A stretch of 56,298 nt of DNA. It comes from an uncultured Flavobacteriales bacterium. GTDB taxonomy: Bacteria; Bacteroidota; Bacteroidia; Flavobacteriales_D; Parvicellaceae. The stretch spans positions 1 to 56,298 of the forward strand of contig CALSNM010000023.1 of assembly GCA_943787725.1 (NCBI GenBank). The letters run 5' to 3'. This document shows, piece after piece, positions 1-10,236 of the stretch (positions are counted from its first letter, which is position 1; every line of letters begins with the position of its first letter). Below the pieces are notes generated by a model. That model made no database searches. It saw only the letters and a program-made list of their open reading frames with translations, and was not told where the DNA came from. Both the position numbers and the translations under genes were made by a program.

Positions 1-1
1 T

Positions 2-1315
2 GAAGCGGATATATTCGCCTCGCGAAGACAAGTTGTTCATTATGATATGTTTTACAATGACTCAACAAATGCTTGGCGCATGCAAGGAGCTCAAGCTAAA
101 TTTGGGTTGAACTTCAACAAAGGAATTAAAGCTATTAATTTTCATGGCTTCATGACTAGGCAAAAAACGACAGATGGATTAACAACACCTGAGAGAATGT
201 TCGGAGGGGGTAAGATTGGGATTGATGCCTCAGAAAATTTGTCGATCCTTTTTAATAGTGCAAATATATTTGACCTAACTGAGACAATCGCGGATAGTCT
301 TCAATTCAAGAATTCCGTCCATACAGCAAGTCTCGAGTATAAAAACGATTTAAAAGACAACCTTGAATTTGGATTCAATTCGGAAATGGGATTGTCTTCT
401 ACCAAATACATCAATTATCAAGATACGCGAGCACCCGAAGCGCTTTCTGATTGGTTTATAGATGCAAATATTTACACCAATCTAAAAAATAAAGGTATAA
501 TTGCAAAACTTGGGTACAAAGATATAGGAGCAGACTTTAGGTCTCCTTCGGCTCAAACAAAACGTGTAGATTATTCAAAATTCCCTAGAGTTTATCAGCA
601 GTTTACAAACAATTCACTCGGAAGAGTATTGAGCTATGCAGATTTTATTAGTGGTAATACGGACAACTCCTTTAAAATTTCTGAAGAACTATTGCCTTAT
701 TATGCTGCCTACAACAACACTAACCCCTATGGAGCAGCTACTCCAAATCGACGTGGCATCTATCTTAATCTAGCGCGAAAAGACTCTATTGCTTTCAAGA
801 CTTCTTTCATTAAAGTTGCGGGACTTACAGAATCTGTGGGAACCGGAACACTTCAAAAGAAAATTTTCCTTCTTACAGAAGCTGGAACAGATCTTTATCT
901 AAATGATTTATTTAAATGGAATCGTATATTAAAATTAGATCTTGGAATGCGTTATGAAAATACCACTAGGACAGGAAAAGAATATGAAAACATTCAACTA
1001 GCAAGCACTTTCATTGATCTTGGTTTATCTTGGGAAATAGCGGAAAAACTAGATATACTAGCCGGTGCAAAACTGTGGTCAGTTAGCGGAAATGCCTTTA
1101 TCAATGAAAGAAACACATTCAATTCGATTGATGATTTCGATATTGTAGATTTAAATTTCAAGGAAAACGTTCTTGCAGCGGGTCTGCAATATAGATTCAG
1201 CGAAAAAAATATTTTCTCATTACACTATCAGCAATTCAATATTAATCATGCAGATGATGCAGTGATTGATTATGGAATGTCTCAATTCACTATTTTATAC
1301 AACCTATTCTTTTGA
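2..1315 (+). CDS. Outer-membrane beta-barrel protein, 5' end outside the window
   Basis: The frame is open from base 2, so the gene starts outside the window; the ATG at 47 is internal. The visible 437 residues are rich in alternating polar/hydrophobic strands separated by short turns. They end in an aromatic pair (Phe-Phe), the usual end of a bacterial outer-membrane barrel. No TonB box or plug is visible, but the N-terminus is missing. It is followed directly by lipoproteins and a GH3 enzyme, so it may be a porin or surface component of the glucan locus. That role is inferred from position only; I do not recognise the exact family. Confidence 0.6.
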   Translation, partial: EADIFASRRQVVHYDMFYNDSTNAWRMQGAQAKFGLNFNKGIKAINFHGFMTRQKTTDGLTTPERMFGGGKIGIDASENLSILFNSANIFDLTETIADSLQFKNSVHTASLEYKNDLKDNLEFGFNSEMGLSSTKYINYQDTRAPEALSDWFIDANIYTNLKNKGIIAKLGYKDIGADFRSPSAQTKRVDYSKFPRVYQQFTNNSLGRVLSYADFISGNTDNSFKISEELLPYYAAYNNTNPYGAATPNRRGIYLNLARKDSIAFKTSFIKVAGLTESVGTGTLQKKIFLLTEAGTDLYLNDLFKWNRILKLDLGMRYENTTRTGKEYENIQLASTFIDLGLSWEIAEKLDILAGAKLWSVSGNAFINERNTFNSIDDFDIVDLNFKENVLAAGLQYRFSEKNIFSLHYQQFNINHADDAVIDYGMSQFTILYNLFF

Positions 1316-1317
1316 GT

Positions 1318-2322
1318 ATGAAACAAACATTATCAATATTAGCAATTGGCATGGTTCTCTTTGTAGGCTGCAGAAAAAATGAACCAGAAACTTTCTACGG
1401 ACCCGATTTAAATGATTTATTTGGCCCCTTCAGCATTGTTCAAAACATTACATTAAGCCATAATCCAATAAATTTTGCTCTAGATGGAAACCTATCTTTC
1501 AATGGCGAATTATCGAAGAATACGGATTGGGTAATTACTATTACTGGAGCAAATTCTGGAGCAATTAGAAACATTACTGGATCGGAACGCATTTTATCCA
1601 GTGCCAACGCAGCTTGGAACGGAGGAGCCAATTCCTATCCTGCATTCTCCATAGAGGATGCTTACATAGAAATTGCATTTCCCAATGAAGAAGGATCACA
1701 AGTACTGTATGATACAGTGGCAATTACAGGAGAAAAAATAGATGATGGTGTACTAATTACAGGATTTGAAAATGGTGCAGGATCAAATTGGGTCGTTTTT
1801 AACCAAACTACAGTAACTGGTGAAATTGTATGTGGAAATGGAGAATCTGCAAAGGGTACTTGTCATTATAGTGTTGAAGGAGTGGTTGGCTGGGATTGGG
1901 CTAAAGGGTCTGTTGCTATACAGCCAGATGCTGGAACTTTTCCGCTACAATCCAGCCCTAACAATTTGTTTTTTAATATGGCTCTTAAACCAGTTGAAAG
2001 TGTTGGACCAACGAGCTCATTCATCCAAATTTGGTTTGATGAAGACGAAAACGATGATGGTATATTTGACCCAAATACGGAAGACCGATATATCTATGAA
2101 TACTGGACAACTGATACTATTTGGGAATTGGTAAGTGTTGAATATGCTAGCTTAACACAAGATGAAAACGGTGACCCATTAGTTACTAATGGAAACGGTT
2201 TACCTGAGCCTTCTAAACTGCTATCGGTCAACCTATTTTTTCTATCGGATCCAAACAACGGAAATGCCAAGGCCTTGTTCGACCATATAATATTCACCTC
2301 TAACGGTCCATATAACCCTTGA
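1318..2322 (+). CDS. Lipoprotein of unknown function in the glucan locus
   Basis: About 334 residues with a lipoprotein signal peptide: hydrophobic stretch, then LFVGC with the lipobox Cys near residue 18. I chose the ATG at 1318; a TTG at 1312 would only add two residues and overlap the upstream stop. The mature part is beta-rich with Gly/Asn/Asp turns, an acidic Asp/Glu/Asn stretch near residue 240 that could bind calcium, and no catalytic motif that I recognise. It is packed between an outer-membrane barrel and a jelly-roll lipoprotein, so it is likely a surface glycan-binding or accessory lipoprotein. That function is inferred from context. Confidence 0.65.
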   Translation: MKQTLSILAIGMVLFVGCRKNEPETFYGPDLNDLFGPFSIVQNITLSHNPINFALDGNLSFNGELSKNTDWVITITGANSGAIRNITGSERILSSANAAWNGGANSYPAFSIEDAYIEIAFPNEEGSQVLYDTVAITGEKIDDGVLITGFENGAGSNWVVFNQTTVTGEIVCGNGESAKGTCHYSVEGVVGWDWAKGSVAIQPDAGTFPLQSSPNNLFFNMALKPVESVGPTSSFIQIWFDEDENDDGIFDPNTEDRYIYEYWTTDTIWELVSVEYASLTQDENGDPLVTNGNGLPEPSKLLSVNLFFLSDPNNGNAKALFDHIIFTSNGPYNP

Positions 2323-3443
2323 AAAACATATTTGTCATAGGGATACTAATTATTGTAGGTGCTTGCGGTTCTGTTAAGTTCCAAAAACAAACCCTTTACG
2401 ATAGGTATGAGAAGCCCCTGCCAAAAAAACAAGGAGCTCAAACCATATTTGAGGATGCACTTGGAACAATGTGGCATGAATTAGCAGAATGTGGTGAATT
2501 CTCTCTAACTAATGAGATTCAGCCGCATTCCGGGAAAAGCTGTATAAAAATTATATGGGATAGAGGTAAAGGATGCACGTGGGCAGGATTTGGAAATAGT
2601 TACAACAATTGGGCTCCGGTTGATTTATCACAAGATAGATTTAAGAAAGCTTTATCGTTTTACGTAAAATCAACTTCTAAACCGGTTAAATCCATTCCAA
2701 TAGTTGCTAATTTAGAGGATTTTGGAGGTGGTGGAAGCTACTATTTTGTTGATGCTAAAAAATATCTTAACGGTCTAGAAATTGATTCGATTTGGAGACA
2801 AATCGTTGTGCCACTATGGGATTTTCCTGTTAATGAAGAAGAAGTTGATATCTACTCCATAAAGCAGGTTAAATTTCAATTAGAAGGTACAGGTTCGTTT
2901 TACCTTGATGACATAGAGATAATAGATTATTCCAAAAAAGAATACCAACAAATGAGAGATGCAGTTGAACTCATGAAACCAAAAGGAAAGGCTAATCAAT
3001 CAATATATCCGGGAAGGAGCTTGAAAGAGGATATATGGGGATATGAGAATAATAACTGTCAAATATTGGAAGAACGACAAGAGGAAAACAATCCACATAT
3101 TTATTGGAATTTCAAACCCGATTGTAATTGGTCAAAGTGGGGAATAAACTGGAATAACTGGTACCAAGTGAACTTTAGAGGTATTACAGCAACTTCAAAA
3201 ATAATTTTTAAAGTCAAAACCAGTCCGGGTGCGGTTTTCAACATAAAACTTGAAGATTTTCATGGACATTCAACCATAATCTATACGCATGAAGAGGCTA
3301 GCTCATGGAAACTAATTAAAATATCACTAGCTGAACTAGATTTGAAAGGTAAAAAGTTTAAGCTCGATCAAATTAAACAACTGCTATTCGAAGGTCTTGA
3401 ACCGGGGGAGGTATTTATTGATAGCATCAAAATTGTAGAATAA
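2319..3443 (+). CDS. Lipoprotein with two tandem jelly-roll (carbohydrate-binding-like) domains
   Basis: 374 residues starting at a TTG whose last bases overlap the upstream TGA (TTGA), suggesting translational coupling. The signal ends in LIIVGAC, giving a lipidated Cys near residue 16. Two similar beta-sandwich domains follow (about 40-205 and 235-374). Each has a Trp-rich face (WAGFGNSYNNW in the first, WSKWGINWNNW in the second) and ends with a strand of the form FYLDDIEIID or VFIDSIKIVE. This pattern is typical of galactose-binding-like carbohydrate-binding modules. It is probably a surface glucan-binding protein for the neighbouring GH3. The domain family is inferred and the ligand is not shown by sequence. 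Confidence 0.7.
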   Translation: MKNIFVIGILIIVGACGSVKFQKQTLYDRYEKPLPKKQGAQTIFEDALGTMWHELAECGEFSLTNEIQPHSGKSCIKIIWDRGKGCTWAGFGNSYNNWAPVDLSQDRFKKALSFYVKSTSKPVKSIPIVANLEDFGGGGSYYFVDAKKYLNGLEIDSIWRQIVVPLWDFPVNEEEVDIYSIKQVKFQLEGTGSFYLDDIEIIDYSKKEYQQMRDAVELMKPKGKANQSIYPGRSLKEDIWGYENNNCQILEERQEENNPHIYWNFKPDCNWSKWGINWNNWYQVNFRGITATSKIIFKVKTSPGAVFNIKLEDFHGHSTIIYTHEEASSWKLIKISLAELDLKGKKFKLDQIKQLLFEGLEPGEVFIDSIKIVE

Positions 3444-5740
3444 TGAAAAGAGATGGAATATTTTTATTCATCGGAGTATGTTTATGTTTTCTTTACTCAT
3501 GTGAATCGAGTAATGAGTCAACAATTAATACGGTAAATGCCTCTACCATAAATAATCCAACCATTTTTGACTACGGAACTGACATCGAAAATTTGATTTC
3601 AAATATGTCTATTGAAGAGAAAGTTGGACAAATGACACAAATCAATATAGATTTGGTTTCAAAAGGAGAAGTTTTCAACCTTAAAAAACCCCACGAATTA
3701 GATACTGTCAAACTTGATTCTGCAATTAATCATTATTTTGTAGGTTCATTCTTGAATGTAGGAGGACATACATATACCAGACAGCATTGGAAAGAAATCA
3801 TAAATACTATTCAGCAAAAGGCAATTAGTGAGGGAAATGGAATTCCAATTATCTATGGAATTGATGCAATCCACGGTGTAAATTATACGGTGGATGCTAC
3901 CCTATTCCCGCAACAGTTAGGTCAAGCTGCTACATGGAACCCAAAATTAGTTGAATCTGGAGCTGGGGTCGCCGCCTATGAGTGTCGTGCTTCCGGAATA
4001 CCATGGAATTTTTCTCCTGTATTAGACTTGGGAAGACAGCCGCTTTGGTCAAGGTTTTTTGAGACATATGGAGAAGATGTTTTTCTTGCCAAATCCATGA
4101 CAGAAGCTGTTATGAAAGGCTACCAAGGTGACGACCCTTCCGATTCGTATAAAGTGGCGGCTTGCCTAAAACATTTTCTCGGATACAGCATGCCATTATC
4201 AGGAAAGGATAGAACTCCAGCATGGATACCAGAAAGACAATTGAGAGAATATTTTTTGCCAACCTTTCAAAAAGCAATTGAATTAAATGCGCTTACCATT
4301 ATGATTAATTCAGGTGAAATAAATGGAATCCCTGTTCACGTTAATTACGATATTTTAACCGTTTTACTTCGAAAAGAAATGGGGTTTAAAGGTCTAGTGA
4401 TAACAGACTGGGAAGACATTATCAAACTTTACAGAGATCATAAAATAGCAAAAAACATGGATGAAGCAGTGAAAATGTCCATAATGGCGGGAGTTGATAT
4501 AAGTATGACTCCAAATGATTATTCCTTTAATAGAGCATTGATTGGGCTAGTTAAAAGAGGAGAAGTTCCAGAAGAAAGGTTAGATGAATCCTGTCGCAGA
4601 ATTTTATGGGTAAAGAAAAAACTTGGCTTACTGAGTAATCCAATTCCTGATTTTGATATCTATGAAGATTTTGCTTCTAGCAAACATAAAGAATTAGCTC
4701 AAAAAACAGCCGAAGAATCCATCACATTGCTAAAAAACGAAAAGGGTGCTTTGCCATTGTCAAAAAACTCAAACATTCTAGTTTGCGGTCCAGCAGCAAA
4801 TTCACTGAATATATTAAATGGAGCTTGGACCCATACTTGGCAAGGTTTGGACACAAATTACAACACGAAAGGATGTCTAACCATTTACGAAGCGATTAAA
4901 GAAATGGCCGAAATTGATGTGAATATTGCAGAAGGCGCAAAATTGTATGAAAATAAAGGCATTAACTCAATTATTTCGCAAGCCAAATCTGCAGATGTTG
5001 TGGTCGTATGCCTTGGAGAGGAACCTAGCACCGAAAAACCTGGTGACATCGAAGATTTAAACCTTCCCCAAGCTCAAAAAGACCTTGTACAAGAACTCAG
5101 TAAGCTTAACAAAATAATAATTATGGTTCAGGTGTTTAACCGACCCCTGATTGTTCGCGATATAGAGCCATTGGTAGATGCTGTTGTTAATTGCTACCAA
5201 CCTGGAGATTATGGAGCCAAAGCGTTGGCAAATATACTATTTGGAAATGTAAATCCTTCAGGTAAACTTCCTTTTACCTATCCAAGGTACTACAGGTTCG
5301 CTTATACCCTACGACCATAAGCATACGGAAAAATTAGACAAAAGTTTTGGTAACAACGCCTTCAACCCTCAATGGGAATTTGGGTTTGGGTTAAGCTACA
5401 CTCTCTTTGATTACACTAACCTGCACCTAAACCATTCAAGTTACGGAACTTCTGACACCATAGAGGCAACAGTTGATATAACCAATGCTGGAAAGATAAA
5501 TGGTAAAGAAGTTGTTCAAGTGTTCATGTCAGTGATCTTGTGGCATCGATCACACCCTCCGTAAAAAGGCTCAGAGCATTCAGCAAAATTGAACTTAAAG
5601 CTGGTGAAACGAAGACAGTAACTCTGAAAATTCCTATTCACGAATTAGCATTTGTTGGAAAAGACAATAATTGGACAACGGAATTAGGAGATTTTCAATT
5701 ATCTATAGACACGTTAAACACTTCTTTTTCACTGAAATAA
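3443..5740 (+). CDS. GH3 family beta-glucosidase lipoprotein, frame broken by two frameshifts
   Basis: Exo-acting beta-glucosidase that would release glucose from beta-glucan oligosaccharides. The start ATG shares one base with the upstream stop. The signal peptide has its lipobox Cys at about residue 20. The GH3 barrel shows GIDAIHGVNY, KHFLGY and KGLVITDWED, where Asp322 is the expected nucleophile. The second domain contains GEEPSTEKPGD and GKLPFTYPR. The frame fails at about 5291 (one extra base), runs on in another frame as GSLIPYDHKH and FGFGLSYTLF, then returns to the original frame at about 5526 (two extra bases or one missing). It ends in the fibronectin-III-like domain (VSDLVASITP). 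The combined length of about 765 residues suits the family. As sequenced the product would stop at 5320. Confidence 0.85.
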
Positions 5741-5771
5741 TTTGATTTAACATATGAATTGACTAATTTTA
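5741..5771 (+). promoter_or_regulatory. Probable Bacteroidota-type promoter for the glycan-binding protein/GH16 operon
   Basis: TTTG at 5741-5744, 19 bases, then TAATTTTA at 5764-5771 (one mismatch to TAnnTTTG). The expected start of transcription is near 5778, just before the palindrome at 5782. This implies that 5810-9268 can be transcribed separately from the GH3 operon. Confidence 0.4.
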
Positions 5772-5781
5772 ATTTATCTTA

Positions 5782-5796
5782 TTGTATTTTAAACAA
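5782..5796. promoter_or_regulatory. Degenerate copy of the TTGTA-N5-TACAA operator
   Basis: TTGTA, five bases, AACAA (one mismatch to TACAA), preceded by A as in the other copies. It lies just downstream of the proposed -7 element and upstream of the start at 5810. It is the weakest of five sites; see 10206, 15050, 15086 and 20761. Confidence 0.4.
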
Positions 5797-5809
5797 AAAC
5801 CTATTAATC

Positions 5810-7126
5810 ATGCAAAAAATCGGGATACTTCTGCTGGCCACATTACTTTTAAACAGTCTTACTGCCCAAACAATCTGGGATGATTTTGATAACCCAGAGA
5901 ATATTGTTTACAATTACTACGATGGAACGGGGTTTGATCAATCTTTTCCGAATCCTTCAACAATGGGCGCAAATTCAAGTCTATTATGTGCACAATATAT
6001 TAGAAATGGTGGTGTAACCTATGACGTTATAGTTATTGATCCTGCTGGGTCAAATAATCTAGAGAATGTTTCAGACTATATTTCTGGTATTAAAGAACTT
6101 TCTATAAAAGTATATAGTCCTTCTCCTGGTCTAACTGTTCAGATAACTTTGGAGGATAAAAATGTTGCTACGGGAACCAATTATCCCAGCGGACGCCATA
6201 GTGAATATATCGCAACAACCACTGCAACAAATGATTGGGAAACATTAACTTTCTCCCATACAAACACACCAGACGTCAGTGTATCAGACACAAGTGTCAA
6301 TCGATTGATATTGCTCTTCGAACCGAATACTTCCAACTCAACAGTTTGGCACTGGGATGATTTAATCGGACCTGACTTTGTTAACCCATGTCAAGGTATT
6401 GCACCAGACATGTCAATTGGTGATGATTTTGAATGTCAGAGAAATATGACTTATGCTTTTGCTAATGGCGCATTCTCAACTTCATCGAATCCTGAAACTA
6501 CTGGAATTAATGTATCTAGTATGTGCGGATTCTTTAAGAAATTCCCGCCTCCAACCAATGACGGAGCATTTGGGGGTCCTCTAAGCAATCCTTTCACCAC
6601 AGCTACATATAACAGAGTGCACATCGATCTTTATGATTTGAGTGCACCGCAAGAGTTTTATCTAATTCTTCAAGATGCGTCCAGTACCACAATAGCTGAA
6701 ACTATTTTTACAACATCTGCGGGGAGTGACTGGCAGACTTACACTTTGGACTTGTCGGGAATTTCATCCGCAAACCAAATCGCCAACATTGTATTTCTTT
6801 TAAATCCTGCTACTAGCTCTGAAGACTCTATCTTTATTGACAACTTTAAGTTTTCATTCGACCCATCCAGTATTTCAAAACAAGATGTAAGCGCAAAAAC
6901 AAAGATTTATCCCAATCCCGTGACAGATCAATTCACTATTTCATCAACAGATATCATTTCTCAAATAAATATTACTGATTTAACAGGAAAGCTTCTATAC
7001 ATAGAAAATCCCATCAAGAAAAAAGAATATGTACTCAACAGTTCATTTTTAAAATCAGGTATTTACCTAATTACTATCCAAAATGATTTAGGCATGTATT
7101 TTTCAAGAGAATTGATAAAACTTTAA
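5810..7126 (+). CDS. Secreted glycan-binding protein with T9SS sorting domain
   Basis: 438 residues. I start at 5810 because a typical Sec signal peptide begins there and ends at ...LTAQ (about residue 20). Two beta-sandwich domains follow (about 21-200 and 210-355), each ending in a strand of the type WHWDDLIG or IFIDNFKFSF. The C-terminal 75 residues form a T9SS type-A sorting domain (IYPNPVTDQF, then LKSGIYLITI). The first domain resembles the N-terminus of the repeat protein at 15134 (shared FPNPSTMGANSS / LPNPQSSGINTS and IRNGG / VRNGG), so the two are paralogues. It likely presents or binds beta-glucan at the surface. It heads an operon with GH16 and the GH-A enzyme. Confidence 0.75.
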   Translation: MQKIGILLLATLLLNSLTAQTIWDDFDNPENIVYNYYDGTGFDQSFPNPSTMGANSSLLCAQYIRNGGVTYDVIVIDPAGSNNLENVSDYISGIKELSIKVYSPSPGLTVQITLEDKNVATGTNYPSGRHSEYIATTTATNDWETLTFSHTNTPDVSVSDTSVNRLILLFEPNTSNSTVWHWDDLIGPDFVNPCQGIAPDMSIGDDFECQRNMTYAFANGAFSTSSNPETTGINVSSMCGFFKKFPPPTNDGAFGGPLSNPFTTATYNRVHIDLYDLSAPQEFYLILQDASSTTIAETIFTTSAGSDWQTYTLDLSGISSANQIANIVFLLNPATSSEDSIFIDNFKFSFDPSSISKQDVSAKTKIYPNPVTDQFTISSTDIISQINITDLTGKLLYIENPIKKKEYVLNSSFLKSGIYLITIQNDLGMYFSRELIKL

Positions 7127-7160
7127 ATCAGCTGAACTTTAAATATTTGGAACAATAGGA

Positions 7161-7964
7161 ATGAATTATTTTAAAGCGATATTGATTACATTATCTATTA
7201 TTTTTTTTAACACAGGCTGCAAGCAAAGTGACCCAATAGAAACCCAATATACTCTTGTATGGTCTGATGATTTTAATGGAACAGAACTAGATGAGAACAA
7301 ATGGGACATTCAACTTGGTGATGGCTCAGATTATGGATTATGGCAATGGGGGAATAATGAAGCCCAATACTATAAGGCCGAGAATATTGAAGTGAATGGC
7401 GGCTTTCTCAAAATCAAAGCGATTGCAGAAGATTTTGCCGGATACGACTATACTTCTGGCAGAATAAGATCCTTAAATAGCGGAGACTTTAAATATGGAA
7501 GAATAGAAGCTTCTATTCGGATGTCGGATGTCCAAGGATTGTGGCATGCATTTTGGCTTCTACCTAGTAACCCAATTGATTCATGGCCAGTGTCTGGTGA
7601 AATTGACATTATGGAATATGTAGGTAAAAAACCCGATGAAATATTAAATACTGTTCACTTTGCAGATCAATTTTCAAATCATCAATATATCAGCGACCCC
7701 GAATATTTCATCCAAGATAATGAATTTCACAAATATATCGTGGAATGGAATGAAAATATGATAACCTGGTATATTGATGATTTAGAAACGTTCAAAGTAA
7801 CTAGAACAAACAATCTTATCAGTTCTACTTGGCCATTTGATGCTGAATTTCACCTATTACTTAATACAGCTGTTGGGGGAAATTTAGGAGGAACTATTGA
7901 TGCTAGTGCCCTTCAAAATCCGAAATATATGGAGGTAGATTATGTTAGGGTCTACCAACGCTAA
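7161..7964 (+). CDS. GH16 endo-beta-1,3-glucanase (laminarinase-like) lipoprotein
   Basis: 267 residues, one GH16 domain anchored as a lipoprotein (FFNTGC, Cys about residue 20). It would cleave beta-1,3 or mixed-linkage glucan internally at the cell surface. The GH16 catalytic signature is intact: GEIDIMEY, with Glu147 as nucleophile, Asp149 and Glu152 as acid/base. The early WSDDFNGTELDENKW, the GRIEASIRM strand and the closing MEVDYVRVYQR are all typical of the laminarinase subfamily. It lies 34 bases after the secreted binding protein and 25 bases before the GH-A enzyme. Substrate preference among beta-glucans cannot be settled from sequence. Confidence 0.88.
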   Translation: MNYFKAILITLSIIFFNTGCKQSDPIETQYTLVWSDDFNGTELDENKWDIQLGDGSDYGLWQWGNNEAQYYKAENIEVNGGFLKIKAIAEDFAGYDYTSGRIRSLNSGDFKYGRIEASIRMSDVQGLWHAFWLLPSNPIDSWPVSGEIDIMEYVGKKPDEILNTVHFADQFSNHQYISDPEYFIQDNEFHKYIVEWNENMITWYIDDLETFKVTRTNNLISSTWPFDAEFHLLLNTAVGGNLGGTIDASALQNPKYMEVDYVRVYQR

Positions 7965-7989
7965 TTCATATCAACAAGAAACAAGATTA

Positions 7990-9268
7990 ATGACAAAAAC
8001 TTTCATATCAACAATCTTCTTAGTAGTATTTTATGGTTTTATCTATGCCGCTCCTATTTCAGTAGAAATAGTGAAAAATGAAAATGGCTATCAACTGCTT
8101 AGAGGGGGAGAACCTTACTATATAAAAGGAGCCGGAGGAACTGTACATCTTGACAAACTAAAATCTTACGGAGGTAATTCAATTCGAACCTGGGGAGTGG
8201 ACGCAAATACAGATAACATTCTTGAAGAAGCTGAAAAAGAAGGTCTTTCAGTAACTTTTGGTATTTGGATGGGGCAGGAAAGACAAGGGTTTGATTATAG
8301 CAATGAAGACGCTGTAAATGCCCAACTTGAAATGTTTCGGCAAACTGTTCGCAAGTACAAAAGTCATCCAGCTATACTAATGTGGGGAGTTGGAAATGAA
8401 ATGGACCTAGATTATAGCAATTTTGATGTTTGGAAATACCTTGAAAAGATTTGTAAAATGATTCATGAGGAAGACCCCAATCACCCAACTATGGCAGTGA
8501 CAGCCGGGTTAGATGTAGCAGAAGTTAAACTCATTAATAAACACGCACCTAGCTTAGATATTCTCGGAGTAAATACTTATGGAGATATTTCCTATCTACC
8601 AGAAGCTATTAAAGTATATGGATGGAACAAACCTTACGTAGTTGCCGAATGGGGTCCTTATGGCTGGTGGGAAGTAACTAAAACTAGCTGGGGTGCATCT
8701 ATTGAAGAAACGAGCACACAAAAAGCTAATACCTATTCTAAAAGCATCAAAGCTATCGTTTCTGATAAAAAAAACTGCTTAGGCTCTTATGTCTTTCTTT
8801 GGGGTCAAAAACAAGAACACACTTCTACCTGGTTTGGCTTGTTTACTGAAAGTGAAGAAGAAACAGCTGTAATGGATGTACTTATCGAAGAATGGACTGG
8901 CAAACCACCAAAGAATTTTGCTCCAAGTATACAAAACTTTAAACTTACCGATAAAAGCGCATTCGACAATATCATTGTTAAATCCACCAAGTGAACTGGA
9001 AGCCTCTGTTGTCATTGAAGATGAAGAAGATGATAAACTAACCTATGAATGGCTCATTATTCCAGAAAGCACAGATAAGAAAACAGGAGGCGACAAAGAA
9101 AGAGCTCCGCGTCCATTGAAAGGAGTTTTTGCAAAGAATTCTACCAGCAAATCAACAGTCAAATTCTACACACCCAAAAAAGAAGGTGAATACCGATTAT
9201 TTCTATACGTTCATGATGGCAATGGAAATGTAGCTACTGGTAATATACCGTTTAAAGTTCAGGATTAG
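7990..9268 (+). CDS. Secreted clan GH-A glycoside hydrolase (TIM barrel), frameshifted near its C-terminus
   Basis: About 425 residues. The start at 7990 gives a signal peptide ending near GFIYA. The TIM barrel has WGVGNEMDLD with Asn136-Glu137 (acid/base pair of clan GH-A) and VVAEWGPYGWW with Glu220 (expected nucleophile), so it is a retaining glycosidase or transglycosylase resembling the GH2 barrel. The frame breaks near 8981, where one extra base in or beside an AAA run gives a stop at 8992. The next frame continues with a coherent C-terminal beta domain (EDEEDDKLTYEWLI, GEYRLFLYVHDGNGNVA), common after such barrels. It is the last gene of the GH16 operon. The exact GH family is uncertain. 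Confidence 0.72.
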
Positions 9269-9297
9269 ATTTTTTCCAATTAAAGGGCCCTAAAAAA

Positions 9298-10155
9298 TCA
9301 AATATTTTGAACTATATCCCTTTTAATCTTATGAAATTCCGCTAACCTATCGAGAGGACGACGTAAAATCAGCCCTATTTTTATTTCATTATCTACACAA
9401 ACAGCCTCCAGCTCTTTTTCTAATAAGCTTGCAATTGACCCTACAAAACTGACTTTCACATCTTTATAATTTTCATAACATTTGACATGTATATCAATAA
9501 ATTGTTGGAAATTTTTACGAATAAGATCTTGCGAATATTTTAGGTCCTTATGCCTTAAGAGAATAGGCATAAATGAAGCTATGTAAACATTTGCATTTGC
9601 CTTCATATAAACATTTTCGTTAATCTGTGCATTAGTAAGTCCCATTTCCTTCAGTTCTTTATCTATAGGATCAGGAAGTCTTTTGTATTGAAAATCCGAA
9701 AGCAAGGTTTTTCCAAAGTGGCTGCCACTACCCTCGTCCCCGAGGATATAGCTCAAAGCAGGTAATTCTTCAGTTACCGCTTCACCGTCATAATAACACG
9801 AATTTGAACCAGTGCCCAGGATACAAGCAATTATTGATTCACCTTCATAGCAGGAAAAAGCCGCTGCAGTTAAGTCATGGGAAACAAAAACCTCCGCTTT
9901 AGAAAAAAAATGAGAAAGTGATTTTTCTAAAATTGAATTTAGTTTTACCGATGAACAACCAGCCCCGTAAAAAAATACCTCTGCTATATCATCCTTAATG
10001 TGGGATAATTCTTTATGACGATTTAATTCATGCAAAACATCTTTTTCCTTATGGAAATACGGGTTAAATCCTTTGGTAGAAAATGTTGTTTCTACAGGAG
10101 CGCCTATCAATTTCCAATCTGCTTTTGTGGAACCACTTTCAACAACTAAAAACAT
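9298..10155 (-). CDS. BadF/BadG/BcrA/BcrD-type ATPase, sugar (N-acetylglucosamine-like) kinase
   Basis: 285 residues of the actin/hexokinase-fold ATPase family that includes N-acetylglucosamine kinase. The phosphate-binding motif ESGSTKADWKL lies at residues 6-16, DLTAAAF at 94-100, GTGSNS at 114-119 and GDEGSG at 139-144. It is divergent from zwf, with a 211-base shared upstream region holding the TTGTA-N5-TACAA palindrome. A -7-like TATTTTTG for this gene lies at 10187-10180 on the minus strand. Because it borders the Entner-Doudoroff operon it could phosphorylate glucose to feed G6P dehydrogenase. That is an inference; a role on amino sugars from cell-wall recycling is equally possible. 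Confidence 0.8.
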   Translation of the reverse strand: MFLVVESGSTKADWKLIGAPVETTFSTKGFNPYFHKEKDVLHELNRHKELSHIKDDIAEVFFYGAGCSSVKLNSILEKSLSHFFSKAEVFVSHDLTAAAFSCYEGESIIACILGTGSNSCYYDGEAVTEELPALSYILGDEGSGSHFGKTLLSDFQYKRLPDPIDKELKEMGLTNAQINENVYMKANANVYIASFMPILLRHKDLKYSQDLIRKNFQQFIDIHVKCYENYKDVKVSFVGSIASLLEKELEAVCVDNEIKIGLILRRPLDRLAEFHKIKRDIVQNI

Positions 10156-10204
10156 ATTCTGGATTTTCTATTAGATTTCAAAAATAATAAAAATATCGTT
10201 AGAT

Positions 10205-10236
10205 ATTGTACTTTATACAAAAAGTAATTAACTTTG
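10205..10236 (+). promoter_or_regulatory. Probable promoter of the zwf-pgl-edd-eda operon
   Basis: ATTG at 10205-10208 (one mismatch to TTTG), 20 bases, then an exact TAnnTTTG element, TAACTTTG, at 10229-10236. The predicted transcription start is near 10243, leaving a leader of about 120 bases before zwf. The -33 element lies inside the palindrome at 10206-10220, so a bound regulator would block this promoter. Confidence 0.55.
10206..10220. promoter_or_regulatory. Palindromic operator TTGTA-N5-TACAA upstream of zwf
   Basis: A perfect inverted repeat, TTGTA (10206-10210), cttta, TACAA (10216-10220). It overlaps the proposed -33 of the zwf promoter and lies near the -33 region expected for the divergent kinase. 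The same arrangement recurs at 15086 and 20761 (perfect) and at 5782 and 15050 (one mismatch each). Confidence 0.55.
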
